A stretch of 64,000 nt of DNA from Phormidium ambiguum IAM M-71 (GTDB lineage: Bacteria > Cyanobacteriota > Cyanobacteriia > Cyanobacteriales > Aerosakkonemataceae): positions 1 to 64,000 of the forward strand of contig NZ_MRCE01000029.1 of assembly GCF_001904725.1 (NCBI RefSeq), in the 5' to 3' direction. Below are positions 17,737 to 27,187 of the stretch, one piece after another. The stretch's first letter is position 1; every line of letters begins with the position of its first letter. The position numbers and the translations under genes are program-made. The notes under the pieces are model-generated. The model was given only the letters and a program-made list of their open reading frames with translations, was not told the DNA's origin and searched no databases.

Positions 17737-19878
17737 ATGAAACCCATCATACACAGAATCCAAAAATGGCTGATTATTTGCACAGCAACTCTGTTTTTAG
17801 CTTGGAACTTACTAGGAATACCCAACGCTTTAGCAGTAACTAACCCAGTCAAAACTAACAACGTCCAAACCCAATTAATTAGCGAAAATAAAGCCATTCA
17901 ACCGGGAAAACCATTCTGGGTAGCACTACAAATGAAAATTCGCCCAGGTTGGCATACTTACTGGCAAAACCCTGGCGATTCTGGTTCAATTACTAAAATT
18001 AATTGGCAGTTACCAACGGGATTTAAAGCTGGGCAAATATTATGGCCTTACCCAACAAGATTTCCCTTTGGCCCCTTAGTAAATTTTGGCTACAAAAATG
18101 AAGTTTATCTATTAACTCAAATCACTCCACCAGCTAATTTACCGCCAAATAAACCTGTTTTATTACGAGGTAAAGCTGATTGGTTAGTATGTGAAAAAGA
18201 CTGTATTCCCGAAAGTGCGAACATCAGTTTAACTTTACCGATTACTGCAACAACTCCCGCCAAAAATGAAAGATGGGTAACAGCATTTGCCAAAACTCGT
18301 CAAGCACTTCCTAAACCTATACCTTGGCAAACTACTGCTACAGTAAATGATACTAATTTAACTCTCAAAGTTAATGCCCCAGAATTACAATCTGGGCAAA
18401 TTCAAGCAGTAACTTTCTTTCCTTTCAAAGATGGAGTAATCAATAACCCGGCACCGCAAAAAGTCAACTTTGCCAAAGATGGGTTGACTCTGAATTTAGA
18501 AAAAGGATATCAACCAAATTTATCCAGTGTTGATGGAGTTTTAGTAATTCAAGAAAAGCTGGATAATCAATTAGCAACTCAAGCTTTTAATATTAAAGCC
18601 AAAGTTGGTGCGGCTGCGTCGCCATCGCCAAATTCCACAACTACTAACAGCAGTATTTCGGTTTGGCAAGCGATCGTTTTTGCCTTGCTTGGTGGGATAG
18701 TTCTTAACTTAATGCCTTGCGTATTTCCTGTGTTATCTTTGAAGGCTTTAAGTATTGCTCAAACAGCGCAAAAAAGTACGAAAGAAGCGCAAATTAGTGG
18801 CATTGCTTTTACGGGAGGAGTGTTAGTTAGTTTTGCAGTTTTAGCGATCGCACTTCTCACCCTCAGATCTTTCGGACAACAAATTGGTTGGGGTTTTCAA
18901 CTCCAATCACCAATCATTGTCATGCTATTAGCTTATGTCTTATTCGCCGTTGGTTTAAGTCTTTCAGGAGTCTTCGTTTTCGGCGCTTCTTTGATGGGTA
19001 TTGGACAAAACTTAGCGGCGAAAAATGGCTATACAGGTGAGTTTTTTACTGGGGTATTTGCTACAGTAATGGCAACTCCTTGTAGTGCGCCATTTATGGC
19101 AACTGCTATTGGTGTGGCACTTACTCAATCCCCACCTGTTGCATTAGCAATTTTATTAGTTTTAGGATTTGGTTTAGCACTACCTTATTTAATTATTTGT
19201 TTTGTGCCAGCTTTGCGCCGCAAATTACCAAAACCTGGTGCTTGGATGGAAACTTTTTCTCAGTTTCTCGCCTTTCCCATGTATGGCGCTGCTGCTTGGT
19301 TAGTTTGGGTGTTAACTTTGCAAACTGGAAGTGATGGTTTAGCAGCGGTTTTAACTGGTTTTGTATTAATTAGTTTTGCAGCTTGGTTATATCAAAAAGC
19401 CCAAAGATTCGGAAAAATTTGGCAAAAAGTGGGAATTTTTGGGGCGCTAGTTGCGATCGCACTCGCCCTCACTTTAGCACCCCTCGCCGGAAATTCCACC
19501 CTCAAAACCGCCCAACAAACTACCCAAAATTCCGTTTGGCAACCCTACACCGCAGAAAAATTGACGGAAATCCGCGAATCTGGTAAACCTGTATTCGTCA
19601 ACTTTTCCGCTTCTTGGTGTATCACCTGCTTAGTCAACGAACGAGTCGCCCTCAATCAACCAGAAGTACAACAAGCTTTTCAACAAAAAGGTGTCACATT
19701 GATGAAAGCAGATTGGACAAATCGCAACGCTACAATTACGAAAGCATTAAGTAGTTTTGGGCGCAGTGGAGTTCCCCTTTATGTGTTGTATCCTTCTGGT
19801 ACAAAATCTCAGGAACCAATTGTGTTACCACAAATCTTAACTCCTGATATCATCCGAAATACCTTGAATCAAATCTAA
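17737..19878 (+). CDS. DsbD-like thiol:disulfide interchange protein
   Basis: 713 residues from the ATG at 17737. A TTG 13 codons upstream keeps the frame open, but the ATG begins a clean signal peptide (KWLIICTATLFLAWNL, ANALA cleavage). The periplasmic N-terminal domain (about 35-290) has PGWHTYWQNPGDSG and the Cys pair in VCEKDCIPES, typical of the DsbD/ScsB alpha domain. A CcdA-like membrane core of about eight helices follows, with its Cys pair in MPCVFP (Cys328) and TPCSAPF (Cys449). The C-terminus is a thioredoxin domain with Cys628-Ile-Thr-Cys631 in SASWCITC. It carries reducing power from cytosolic thioredoxin across the plasma membrane to periplasmic clients. The redoxin gene 27 bp downstream is the obvious client or partner. 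Confidence 0.9.
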   Translation: MKPIIHRIQKWLIICTATLFLAWNLLGIPNALAVTNPVKTNNVQTQLISENKAIQPGKPFWVALQMKIRPGWHTYWQNPGDSGSITKINWQLPTGFKAGQILWPYPTRFPFGPLVNFGYKNEVYLLTQITPPANLPPNKPVLLRGKADWLVCEKDCIPESANISLTLPITATTPAKNERWVTAFAKTRQALPKPIPWQTTATVNDTNLTLKVNAPELQSGQIQAVTFFPFKDGVINNPAPQKVNFAKDGLTLNLEKGYQPNLSSVDGVLVIQEKLDNQLATQAFNIKAKVGAAASPSPNSTTTNSSISVWQAIVFALLGGIVLNLMPCVFPVLSLKALSIAQTAQKSTKEAQISGIAFTGGVLVSFAVLAIALLTLRSFGQQIGWGFQLQSPIIVMLLAYVLFAVGLSLSGVFVFGASLMGIGQNLAAKNGYTGEFFTGVFATVMATPCSAPFMATAIGVALTQSPPVALAILLVLGFGLALPYLIICFVPALRRKLPKPGAWMETFSQFLAFPMYGAAAWLVWVLTLQTGSDGLAAVLTGFVLISFAAWLYQKAQRFGKIWQKVGIFGALVAIALALTLAPLAGNSTLKTAQQTTQNSVWQPYTAEKLTEIRESGKPVFVNFSASWCITCLVNERVALNQPEVQQAFQQKGVTLMKADWTNRNATITKALSSFGRSGVPLYVLYPSGTKSQEPIVLPQILTPDIIRNTLNQI

Positions 19879-19905
19879 AACACTTCCCAAGGAGAATCAA
19901 CCAAA

Positions 19906-20658
19906 ATGAAAGCAAATAAAAGTTTATTGGGTATCACAGCAACCGGACTTTTTCTACTTTTAACTGCTTCTATTGGCACTATTTCCAATGCTAGCAATTC
20001 GATAAATACTGAGAACAAAAATAGTTCTTCCTTGACTCAAGTTGCTGCTTCTAACACTTCCGCTTCACCTTCATCTGCTGGTATTCAATCGCCTTCAGAA
20101 ATTAGAGTAGCGGCTGCTAGTGTTAACAAAGCAGCGCCTAATTTTGTCGCCGCAGATACTAATGGCAAAACTCACCGTTTAACCGATTTTAAAGGGAAAG
20201 TTGTAGTTTTAGAATGGACTAACCACGACTGTCCTTTTGTCCGTAAACACTACGGTTCTGGTAATATGCAAAAACTGCAAAAAGAACTTACTGGCAAAGG
20301 TGTAGTTTGGATTTCTATTATTTCATCTGCACCCGGAATGCAGGGTTATGTAAGTTCTAGTCAAGCAAATGAATTAACTAAAAGTCGTAATGCTTCACCA
20401 ACCGCAGTGATTCTCGATCCAGAAGGTAGAATCGGTAAACAATATGGTGCCCGTACCACACCTCACATCTTCGTAGTTGGTAAAGATGGCAACATTAAAT
20501 ATATGGGTGCGATCGACAGTATTGCTTCCCCCGATCCCGCAGATATCCCCAAAGCAGATAATTATGTTCGTAATGCCGTAAATTCCGTAATTAGCGGTAA
20601 GCCAGTCGCTGATTCTGTGACTCAACCTTACGGTTGTAGCGTGAAGTATGGCAGTTAG
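19906..20658 (+). CDS. Exported redoxin (AhpC/TSA-thioredoxin fold)
   Basis: 250 residues. N-terminal hydrophobic helix (LLGITATGLFLLLTASIG) as signal peptide or anchor, a Ser/Thr-rich linker to about residue 70, then a peroxiredoxin/TlpA-like domain (APNFVAADTNGKTHRLTDFK). The active-site region is NHDCPFVRKHY with Cys109; there is only one Cys at that site, and a second, Cys244, lies near the C-terminus (YGCSV), which could act as resolving residue. The cis-Pro is in ARTTPHIFV. Probable role: a periplasmic thiol peroxidase or reductase fed by the DsbD-like protein encoded 27 bp upstream. GGAG before the ATG and the short gap indicate an operon, closed by a strong terminator at 20683. Confidence 0.85.
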   Translation: MKANKSLLGITATGLFLLLTASIGTISNASNSINTENKNSSSLTQVAASNTSASPSSAGIQSPSEIRVAAASVNKAAPNFVAADTNGKTHRLTDFKGKVVVLEWTNHDCPFVRKHYGSGNMQKLQKELTGKGVVWISIISSAPGMQGYVSSSQANELTKSRNASPTAVILDPEGRIGKQYGARTTPHIFVVGKDGNIKYMGAIDSIASPDPADIPKADNYVRNAVNSVISGKPVADSVTQPYGCSVKYGS

Positions 20659-20682
20659 CGATCGGACCTAAATTAATTTCCC

Positions 20683-20738
20683 AGAGATTGTCTAAGTAAG
20701 AATTAACACTTCTACCTCAGACAATCTCTCTTTTTTTA
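20683..20738 (+). terminator. Rho-independent terminator after the dsbD-redoxin operon
   Basis: Perfect 11-bp arms AGAGATTGTCT (20683-20693) and AGACAATCTCT (20719-20729) with a 25-nt loop, followed by CTTTTTTTATC. Located 25 bp after the redoxin stop codon. Confidence 0.85.
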
Positions 20739-21056
20739 TCTAGGTAATTAATTATTTACATAATCAATCCTGGCGGACAAAGTACGTTTTTTTACTTGTG
20801 TCAAGTATATTTTGTAGGAATATCCCTTACCCAATCTGTCTTTTTTTTACTACCCTTGACTACTGATGAGATCAGGTTAAGATTGTGAAGAACGATCGGG
20901 CAAATCCGCACTCATCTAATTTCACTATTCACTACTTCAGGTAGTGGCAAACTTAGTGTGTGTAGGACATATATAAGATATAACAGAGGCAAATTGTTGT
21001 AACTTCATTGGCGAAATATTCATAAGTTACCAAGTATTATAAGGTGCAATACAAAC
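20739..21056 (+). promoter_or_regulatory. AT-rich leader with a candidate sigma-70 promoter
   Basis: 318 bases without a gene. The best promoter-like match is TTGACT (20856-20861), a 16-base spacer and TAAGAT (20878-20883), about 175 bp upstream of the next start codon. A second AT-rich stretch, ATATATAAGATATAAC, lies nearer the gene. Neither is proven, and nothing else stands out. Confidence 0.35.
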
Positions 21057-22436
21057 ATGACAACTATTAAGCATCAACACACTGGAGTCCCTGGAAATGT
21101 CGCAAAAGATGAGTCAAAAAATCTAGTCTCATCTTTAGAATTAACTATCCAAACAAGCCGCAGTTTAGAAGAAGATCAGCAAACTATTTATAACTTTCTT
21201 TTCAAATTAGTGAGAAGAAATTCCTCCGAAATAGTTTTACAAGAATTTAGAAAAATGTTTATTGAGCCTATATATGATTTAAATTCAGAACCTTTGCAAG
21301 CTCTTTATAGAATAGTTTTATCTAATAACGAAATAGAATTTATTAATACATTAAAACGGTGTTGTTATATTTTAATCAATAACTGGGATTCTACTAGACA
21401 GCATCAAGCTATTCGTAATTTAGTAGAAATATTCCCTAAAAGAATCAGTCATCATGCCGTACCTTTAAAACTTTACCGAATTAGCAACTGGATGAATAAG
21501 TTTGTTAATAGTAAAGATTATGAAGATTTAAAGGTTTTTGCGTTTCAACATGAATCAGGTAAAACGCAACATTGGAGCGATCGCTACACCTCCTATCTCC
21601 TAGTTCCCCAATATATTGAATCAAATAACCCAGTAGAACAAAGACAAGCTGCTAAAACCTTAGCTAAACAATTGAAAGACAAATTTAAACTTGATTTAGC
21701 TATGTACACCGCTCGAAATATTGCTCAATTACCAAGAGAAAAACATTCAACCAATCCCACTGGGTTAGGAGAACAAGTAATTGATGTAATTAAAATATTA
21801 GTGGCTCAACAAGGCTCATTTAAGTACAATCAATTAGCGCGAATTTTTCTCAGACAAACCCATAATTTAAATTATGAAGAATTCAAAGTCAGCTTACACA
21901 AATACTTAACTTTAGGCTTTAGCGAAACTCCGGTTAATCTAACGATTAGCAACAAATTAACCGAAATGTTAAAAACCTTACACCCGGAATACAATGGACA
22001 AAAAATTAATCGTTTATTCTTACTCAAAACTTGTCAATTTTTAATTGACAAGTTAACCATCACTTATCAAGAGTATCCCTCAGAATTATTTGTCTTATTA
22101 TTATCTCAAAAGAAAACCATCACCCTAGTGATTCTTCTATTAAAAATAGTTTTAATTTGTCCATTTTCTCAAACTCATTTAGATACCTGTATTGCTGATT
22201 TAATTCAGCACTATAAAAAACTACCAGAACAGGAATGCCAATGGGTAATTAATTTCGTGGAAATTTTCAATATTGCCTTTACTATTTATACTGAAGATGT
22301 AGAATACAATTTAGTCAAATTTGACCAACAAGGAGATAATAAATCAATAATGCCGAAGGAAAATTACCGCCTGTTTTCGCAAATCCGACTAAAGAATAAA
22401 ATCGAACAAATTAAATTTAGTCAAGAAAACTTATAA
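21057..22436 (+). CDS. Uncharacterised cyanobacterial helical protein
   Basis: 459 residues, no family recognised. It appears all-alpha and soluble: an acidic N-terminal segment, then helical repeats with many Leu/Ile, Lys-rich turns (AKTLAKQLKDKFKLDLAMYTARNIAQLPREK) and a possible hydrophobic helix near 375-395 (TITLVILLLKIVLICPF), too short of flanking features to call a membrane protein. The helical, ARM-like look suggests a scaffold. It is followed 117 bp later by the Ca2+/H+ antiporter gene on the same strand, but nothing ties the two functionally. The ATG follows a weak AAGGTGC. The length and clean frame support a real gene. Confidence 0.65.
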   Translation: MTTIKHQHTGVPGNVAKDESKNLVSSLELTIQTSRSLEEDQQTIYNFLFKLVRRNSSEIVLQEFRKMFIEPIYDLNSEPLQALYRIVLSNNEIEFINTLKRCCYILINNWDSTRQHQAIRNLVEIFPKRISHHAVPLKLYRISNWMNKFVNSKDYEDLKVFAFQHESGKTQHWSDRYTSYLLVPQYIESNNPVEQRQAAKTLAKQLKDKFKLDLAMYTARNIAQLPREKHSTNPTGLGEQVIDVIKILVAQQGSFKYNQLARIFLRQTHNLNYEEFKVSLHKYLTLGFSETPVNLTISNKLTEMLKTLHPEYNGQKINRLFLLKTCQFLIDKLTITYQEYPSELFVLLLSQKKTITLVILLLKIVLICPFSQTHLDTCIADLIQHYKKLPEQECQWVINFVEIFNIAFTIYTEDVEYNLVKFDQQGDNKSIMPKENYRLFSQIRLKNKIEQIKFSQENL

Positions 22437-22512
22437 TAAGATTTGAGGAATTTTATATTTTTTAAGAGATAACTATTTAATTTTAGCTGACTTAATTAAA
22501 TTGGGGTGATAT

Positions 22513-22546
22513 GCTGAAAAAGGTAGAATTATTTTATTTTTTCAGC
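22513..22546 (+). promoter_or_regulatory. Hairpin in the leader of the Ca2+/H+ antiporter gene
   Basis: GCTGAAAAA (22513-22521) pairs perfectly with TTTTTCAGC (22538-22546). The hairpin ends only 7 bases before the antiporter ATG and covers where the ribosome site should be. It could be a weak upstream terminator or a translation-control element. Confidence 0.35.
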
Positions 22547-22553
22547 AGTTACC

Positions 22554-23651
22554 ATGTCCATCAAAAAAATTCTTTCCTACATTTTGTTAGTTTTTATCCC
22601 GATTTCTCTGGCGGCGGAATATTTAGAATGGAATTCTTTAATAGTTTTCCTTACTTCCGCTTTAGCCATTGTTCCGTTAGCAATTTGGTTAAGTACAGCA
22701 ACCGAAGAAGTTGCAGTTATTTCAGGCCCTTCTATTGGTGCTTTGTTAAATGCACTATTTGGTAATGCTACTGAATTAATTATTGCCATAGTTGCCTTGA
22801 AATCCGGTTTAGTTGATATTGTAAAAGCCAGCATTACCGGAACTATTATCAGTAACTTACTCTTAGTCATGGGATTATCAATGCTATTAGGAGGACTGCG
22901 CTACAAAGAACAAGAATTTAAACCAGTGATTGCCCGGGTAAATGGTTCGACAATGACTTTAGCGGTAATTGCAATTCTTTTACCCACGATGGTAATTTAC
23001 ACATCCAATGGTGTAAAAGAATCAGCAATTCTCAACCTTTCTGTTACGGCTGCCGTTGTATTAATATTAGTTTATGCTTTAACTCTGCTGTTTTCTCTCA
23101 AAACTCATAGCTATCTTTATGAAGTAGGATTAGTAGAATTAGAATCCGAAATAAGTAAAGATTCCGAAGCTGAAGAAACCAGCCACAAACCAAATTTGTG
23201 GTTATGGTTAGGGGTGTTAATAATAGCAACTATTGGTGTGGCTTTTGAATCAGAAATTTTTGTTGGTGCCGTAGAAGAAGCAACATCAGGTTTAGGTTTA
23301 ACTCCTTTGTTTACAGGTGTAATTCTGTTACCTTTAGTTGGTGGTGCTGCTGAATATGTAACCGCCGTTGGTGTCGCTATCAAAAACAATATGGATCTCT
23401 CCGTTTCAGTAGCAATGGGTTCTAGTTTGTTAGTTGCTTTGTTGGTAGCGCCAATTTTAGTTTTAGTTGGATTAGTAATTCATCAACCAATGGATCTCAA
23501 CTTTAATCCTTTTGAAGTTGTGGCGGTGGCAGTAGCGGTTACAGTTGCTAACTTAATTAGCTTGGATGGACGTTCTAACTGGTTGGAAGGTGCTTTACTT
23601 TTGGCAACTTACACAGTACTGGGTGCAGCTTTTTATTTTCATCCTGCTTAG
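22554..23651 (+). CDS. Calcium/proton exchanger (CAX/CaCA family)
   Basis: 365-residue integral membrane antiporter with about 11 helices. The two signature alpha-repeats are visible: GNATELIIAIVALKSG (about residues 67-82) and the second-half counterpart GGAAEYVTAVGVAIKNN (about 263-279), whose Glu residues bind the cation. The two halves are joined by an acidic loop (SEISKDSEAEETS). Known relatives in cyanobacteria move Ca2+ out of the cytosol in exchange for H+ and help in salt and alkaline stress. Length and topology are normal for the family. The start has no clear Shine-Dalgarno, and a hairpin lies just upstream. Na+ or other divalent specificity cannot be excluded. Confidence 0.92.
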   Translation: MSIKKILSYILLVFIPISLAAEYLEWNSLIVFLTSALAIVPLAIWLSTATEEVAVISGPSIGALLNALFGNATELIIAIVALKSGLVDIVKASITGTIISNLLLVMGLSMLLGGLRYKEQEFKPVIARVNGSTMTLAVIAILLPTMVIYTSNGVKESAILNLSVTAAVVLILVYALTLLFSLKTHSYLYEVGLVELESEISKDSEAEETSHKPNLWLWLGVLIIATIGVAFESEIFVGAVEEATSGLGLTPLFTGVILLPLVGGAAEYVTAVGVAIKNNMDLSVSVAMGSSLLVALLVAPILVLVGLVIHQPMDLNFNPFEVVAVAVAVTVANLISLDGRSNWLEGALLLATYTVLGAAFYFHPA

Positions 23652-23659
23652 CGAGAACA

Positions 23660-23731
23660 TAGATATAGGGGCAACCACGTAGGGATTGCCCCTACAAGTG
23701 GTATTTATTTTCATGATTTGCGTAAGTCCTG
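23660..23731. repeat. 72-bp dispersed repeat, copy 1
   Basis: Starts TAGATATAGGGGCAACCAC, contains arms TAGGGGCAA and TTGCCCCTA, and ends TTTGCGTAAGTCCTG. The whole 72 bases recur with few changes at 34374-34445. Both copies lie just downstream of a gene on the same strand (antiporter here, GST-type reductase there), so it may serve as a structured 3' end. Confidence 0.85.
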
Positions 23732-23765
23732 GTTACATTACATTGGATTAAATATCTCTTTTCAG

Positions 23766-23821
23766 TCCGCTTCAGAGGACTTAAGCTATTAGCCAGGGCT
23801 TTTAGTCCTTGGCGAAGCGGA
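23766..23821. repeat. Imperfect inverted repeat upstream of the WGR/HEAT gene
   Basis: Arms TCCGCTTC...AGGACT and AGTCCT...GAAGCGGA face each other across a loop with AGCCAGGGCTTTT. This resembles a repeat family common in intergenic DNA of filamentous cyanobacteria. It overlaps a TTG that would extend the next gene, which argues for the later ATG. Confidence 0.6.
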
Positions 23822-23844
23822 AGATTTTCGACACGGGAAGAACT

Positions 23845-26800
23845 ATGCAACTAATTAAGCGAACTACTCTTCATTTTCAAGAAGGAACTTCCGATAAAGT
23901 TTATGAAGTCGATCTTTGTTTGGTTGGGAGCGATCGATACGTGGTAAACTTCCGCTACGGTCGCAGAGGCGCTACCCTCAAAGAAGGAGTTAAAACCGAG
24001 CAACCAGTAACTCTAGCCCAAGCCGAAAAAGTTTTCGAGAAATTAGTTAGCGAAAAAACCAAAAAAGGCTATCAAGATGTTAGTAGTACTGTAGTTGGTG
24101 AAACTCCCGCCCCAAAAACCTTTAATCCGCCAAATCCAGACGCGCAAAAACAAGCAATTTTAACCCGACTCGCTGCACCATCTGACAAAAAGTGGCCTTT
24201 AGAAAGAGTGATTTGGCGTGCTGGAGAATTAAAAATTACCGAAGCAGTTCCCGAACTTTTAAAACTGATTGGAACAGGGGAACCTTTAAGAGATTATTGC
24301 ATAGCTTGGGCATTGGGAAATTGTGGCGATTGCACAGCTTTACCCACACTCAAAAACTTATATCAAAATCCCCAAATCCCCGAATTTGTGCGGCGAATTT
24401 CTTGGGAAGCAGCATTTAAACTTTCGGCGGAAATAGAAAAGGAGAATTTGCGATCGCAAAAAATAGCCGAACTACCAACGCAATTACAAGAACTAGCTAA
24501 AAATGGTTCAGCAACAGAATTCACCAACGCCTTAAAAGAATATCTAAATACTTGCGATCACCAAGGTTTCACCATCCTCGACACAATCTACCAAATCAAT
24601 AACGAAAATGTCCGTCCAGCACTCTTAGAAATTCTGCGAACCGCACCCTTTAAACCTAACTACTTCAAACAAATTCGCCATATTTTCAAAATAGCCGAAT
24701 ATCGCTTAGATGCAGAAATTTTCGGAATTATTGCTTACCGGATTGAAAAAGAGAAGGCAAATTTCCGTAGCGATATTCATCTAATCCATCTTCCAGAAAA
24801 CGTTCAATTAGCGAGATATGGTTACAAATATAACCCTGAATCAAGACGATGGGAGAAAGTTGATAATGATGAGGTTTTAGCAGAATTAAAAAGCCCTAAC
24901 TCAAGAATTGCTTACAGCAACTTCACTCGTGAATATTTGCGACGTAGGGTTTGGCACACTCTCCGGGAATTAGGAGAAAGTGGTGATGATAATTATGTGA
25001 AAATGGCTGCAAGCATTCTCTTACAATATTCCGATCGAGATGCACAACCAGCGAAACAAACAAATTTTTTGCAATGGCAAAGATTCAATAATAATTGGCA
25101 AAGTATTACTATTAGTAAAAGCTGGGACATTTACGCTGGCTATCTCACATTTAATCACATCCTTTATGAAAACAGCCCTCGTTACGAATACAGAGAAAAT
25201 AGCAAAGCTTGGGTGTGTAAAGAAAACTATAAACCAGGAGATGCAGAACCAAAAGTGCGGGAAGAAGCTTTCCCGAAACTTTGGGAACAACAACCCAGAG
25301 AATTGTTAAATTTATTATTAGAAAGTAACTGCCAACCTGTACATCAATTCGCCATCAAAGCATTGCGTGAATGTTCGCAGTTTTGTTCGGAGTTAGACGC
25401 AGAAAGAATTATTAAATTACTGAACAAACCTTATGAAGTTACAGCAAGATTTGCCTTTGAATTAGCCCAAAGGATTTACAACTCTGCCGCACCTAATTTA
25501 GAATTAGTTTTAGCTTTAGCAAGTTGTGTAATTCCCGAAGCAAGAACAACAGCTTTTCGCTGGATTGAAGAAACCAGAGAACCCTTTCTCGCTGATGCTA
25601 ATTTTATCACTTCTTTAATCACAAACACCTTTGCCGATACTCGCCAATTCGCCCGTCAACTCCTCAATTCTTCAATTCTCAATGAGAATACAGCAAAACT
25701 TTTAATCGTTAAAATCATCACTGAAGTTTTAGCATTACCCAACGACGCAGGAGAAAAAGCAAAAGACATCGCGGAAACTCTCCTAACTTGCTTTACTCCG
25801 CAGTTACGCACTTTGGGAATGTCAATTATCCAAGATTTGCTGAGACATCCAGTATTAGAAGTGCAAGAATTAGGTGCAAGAATTCTCGTAAATCATGAAA
25901 CTTCAGCCGCAAATTTACCACCGGGATTAATCGATTCTTTAATTGTTTCAGAATATGAATCAATTCGCGGACTTGGGATTAGAATTTTTGGACAACTTCC
26001 CGATGATACTTTATTAAATCAGTACTCATTGCTGATTGCAATGGCAACTCATGAATTAGCAGATATTCGTAACGCCATTCGCCCAGTTATTCGCCGACTT
26101 GCAATAGATCATTCTGACTTCGCTGCTAGATTAGCAACGGAAGCGATCGATCTTTTAATGATGTCGAAAACAAAGGAAGAAGTTTCTCAGTATCTCGTCC
26201 GTTTCTTGAAGGAAGATTTGCCAGAATGGATGACAAATATTAGCAAAGATACTGCTTTGAGATTGCTAAAAGCGAAATCTTCTGCAACTCAGGAATTAGC
26301 AGGGTATGTAATCATCGCTAATGCTGATAATTGGGCAGAAGAATTTGAGACAATGGAAATAGTTAAGCTGGCGGATAATGAAATTTTGTCTGTGAGAGAA
26401 GCGGCGAGAGAAATATTTCTGAAAAACTTGCCTCGCTTCCGGGGAAATGAAGCAGAAATGTTGTCGGGAGTGCGAATAGTTGAAAGTAAATGGGAAGATA
26501 GTCAAGAATTTGGTTTTCGCTTATTCAACACTTTCTTCACTGCGGAAGATTTGACACCCAGCGTGTTAATTACTCTCTGCGATAGCATCAAAGAAGAAGT
26601 TCGCAGTTTTGGGCGAAATTTGGTAACTCGCTATTTTCAAGAAGCTGACGGACAAGAATATTTGCTAAAATTTAGCGAACACCCAGCAACAGATATGCAA
26701 TTATTTGTAACCAACTATTTGGAGAATTACGCTGTTAACGATCCAGAAAAATTGGAGGAATTAACACCTTATTTTATCACAGTTTTATCTTTGGTGAATC

Positions 26801-27030
26801 GTGGAAGCGTAGCGAAAAAACGGATTTTTGCTTTTTTGAATGGGGAGGCGCAAAAGAGTTTGGAAGCTGCTACCGTAGTAGCAGAAATCATGACCCGACA
26901 ATCTGCAACAATGGTAATAGCTGATAAAGCAGCTGCGATCGAATGTATGGTAAACATCAAACGCACTTACCCAGATTTGGAATTACCAATTTTAGTGAAA
27001 GAATTTAAAACCGCAGATGAACGCAGATGA
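23845..27030 (+). CDS. WGR-domain / HEAT(ARM)-repeat protein, retron-associated
   Basis: 1061 residues from ATG 23845, which has GGGAAG just before it; an in-frame TTG at 23809 lies in an inverted repeat and is less likely. Residues 1-75 are a WGR domain (TTLHFQEGTSDKVYEVDL, then FRYGRRGA), a fold that contacts nucleic acid in PARP-type proteins. The rest, from about 95, is a long array of HEAT/ARM-like helical pairs (for example ERVIWRAGELKITEAVPELL and EFVRRISWEAAFKL). It is the first gene of a same-strand set with a SWIM protein, a candidate retron ncRNA and a reverse transcriptase, matching the ARM component I recall for type XIII retrons. Its last codons (TADERR) are encoded by a CGCAGATGAA repeat that also supplies the stop. 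Confidence 0.85.
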   Translation: MQLIKRTTLHFQEGTSDKVYEVDLCLVGSDRYVVNFRYGRRGATLKEGVKTEQPVTLAQAEKVFEKLVSEKTKKGYQDVSSTVVGETPAPKTFNPPNPDAQKQAILTRLAAPSDKKWPLERVIWRAGELKITEAVPELLKLIGTGEPLRDYCIAWALGNCGDCTALPTLKNLYQNPQIPEFVRRISWEAAFKLSAEIEKENLRSQKIAELPTQLQELAKNGSATEFTNALKEYLNTCDHQGFTILDTIYQINNENVRPALLEILRTAPFKPNYFKQIRHIFKIAEYRLDAEIFGIIAYRIEKEKANFRSDIHLIHLPENVQLARYGYKYNPESRRWEKVDNDEVLAELKSPNSRIAYSNFTREYLRRRVWHTLRELGESGDDNYVKMAASILLQYSDRDAQPAKQTNFLQWQRFNNNWQSITISKSWDIYAGYLTFNHILYENSPRYEYRENSKAWVCKENYKPGDAEPKVREEAFPKLWEQQPRELLNLLLESNCQPVHQFAIKALRECSQFCSELDAERIIKLLNKPYEVTARFAFELAQRIYNSAAPNLELVLALASCVIPEARTTAFRWIEETREPFLADANFITSLITNTFADTRQFARQLLNSSILNENTAKLLIVKIITEVLALPNDAGEKAKDIAETLLTCFTPQLRTLGMSIIQDLLRHPVLEVQELGARILVNHETSAANLPPGLIDSLIVSEYESIRGLGIRIFGQLPDDTLLNQYSLLIAMATHELADIRNAIRPVIRRLAIDHSDFAARLATEAIDLLMMSKTKEEVSQYLVRFLKEDLPEWMTNISKDTALRLLKAKSSATQELAGYVIIANADNWAEEFETMEIVKLADNEILSVREAAREIFLKNLPRFRGNEAEMLSGVRIVESKWEDSQEFGFRLFNTFFTAEDLTPSVLITLCDSIKEEVRSFGRNLVTRYFQEADGQEYLLKFSEHPATDMQLFVTNYLENYAVNDPEKLEELTPYFITVLSLVNRGSVAKKRIFAFLNGEAQKSLEAATVVAEIMTRQSATMVIADKAAAIECMVNIKRTYPDLELPILVKEFKTADERR

Positions 27031-27041
27031 ACGCAGATGGA
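27011..27041. repeat. CGCAGATGAA dispersed repeat overlapping a gene end
   Basis: Three units of (A)CCGCAGATGAA / CGCAGATGAA / CGCAGATGG. The first two encode the last residues and stop codon of the WGR/HEAT protein. Confidence 0.8.
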
Positions 27042-27088
27042 ATCTATATTCCTTCCCATCTTAGCAGATAACCTCTCATCATTTCTTT

Positions 27089-27143
27089 CTTTGCGTCCTA
27101 CCCTACGGGAAGGCTGCGCCTAATGCGTCCTTTGCGGTTTAAA
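27089..27143. repeat. TTTGCGTCC repeat with nested insertion
   Basis: CTTTGCGTCC is interrupted by about 23 bases (CCCTACGGGAAGGCTGCGCC region, 27099-27121), after which GCGTCCTTTGCGGTTTAAA resumes. Same nested architecture as at 16722-16785. It lies between the WGR/HEAT and SWIM genes. Confidence 0.65.
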
Positions 27144-27187
27144 AAAAATTATCGTTACACTGTAGTTATTCAAGGATAACAATTGCT

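Noticed and set aside
22511-22765. 84-codon frame starting at an ATG in the antiporter leader
   Set aside because: Overlaps the antiporter gene in another frame; the antiporter is unmistakable.
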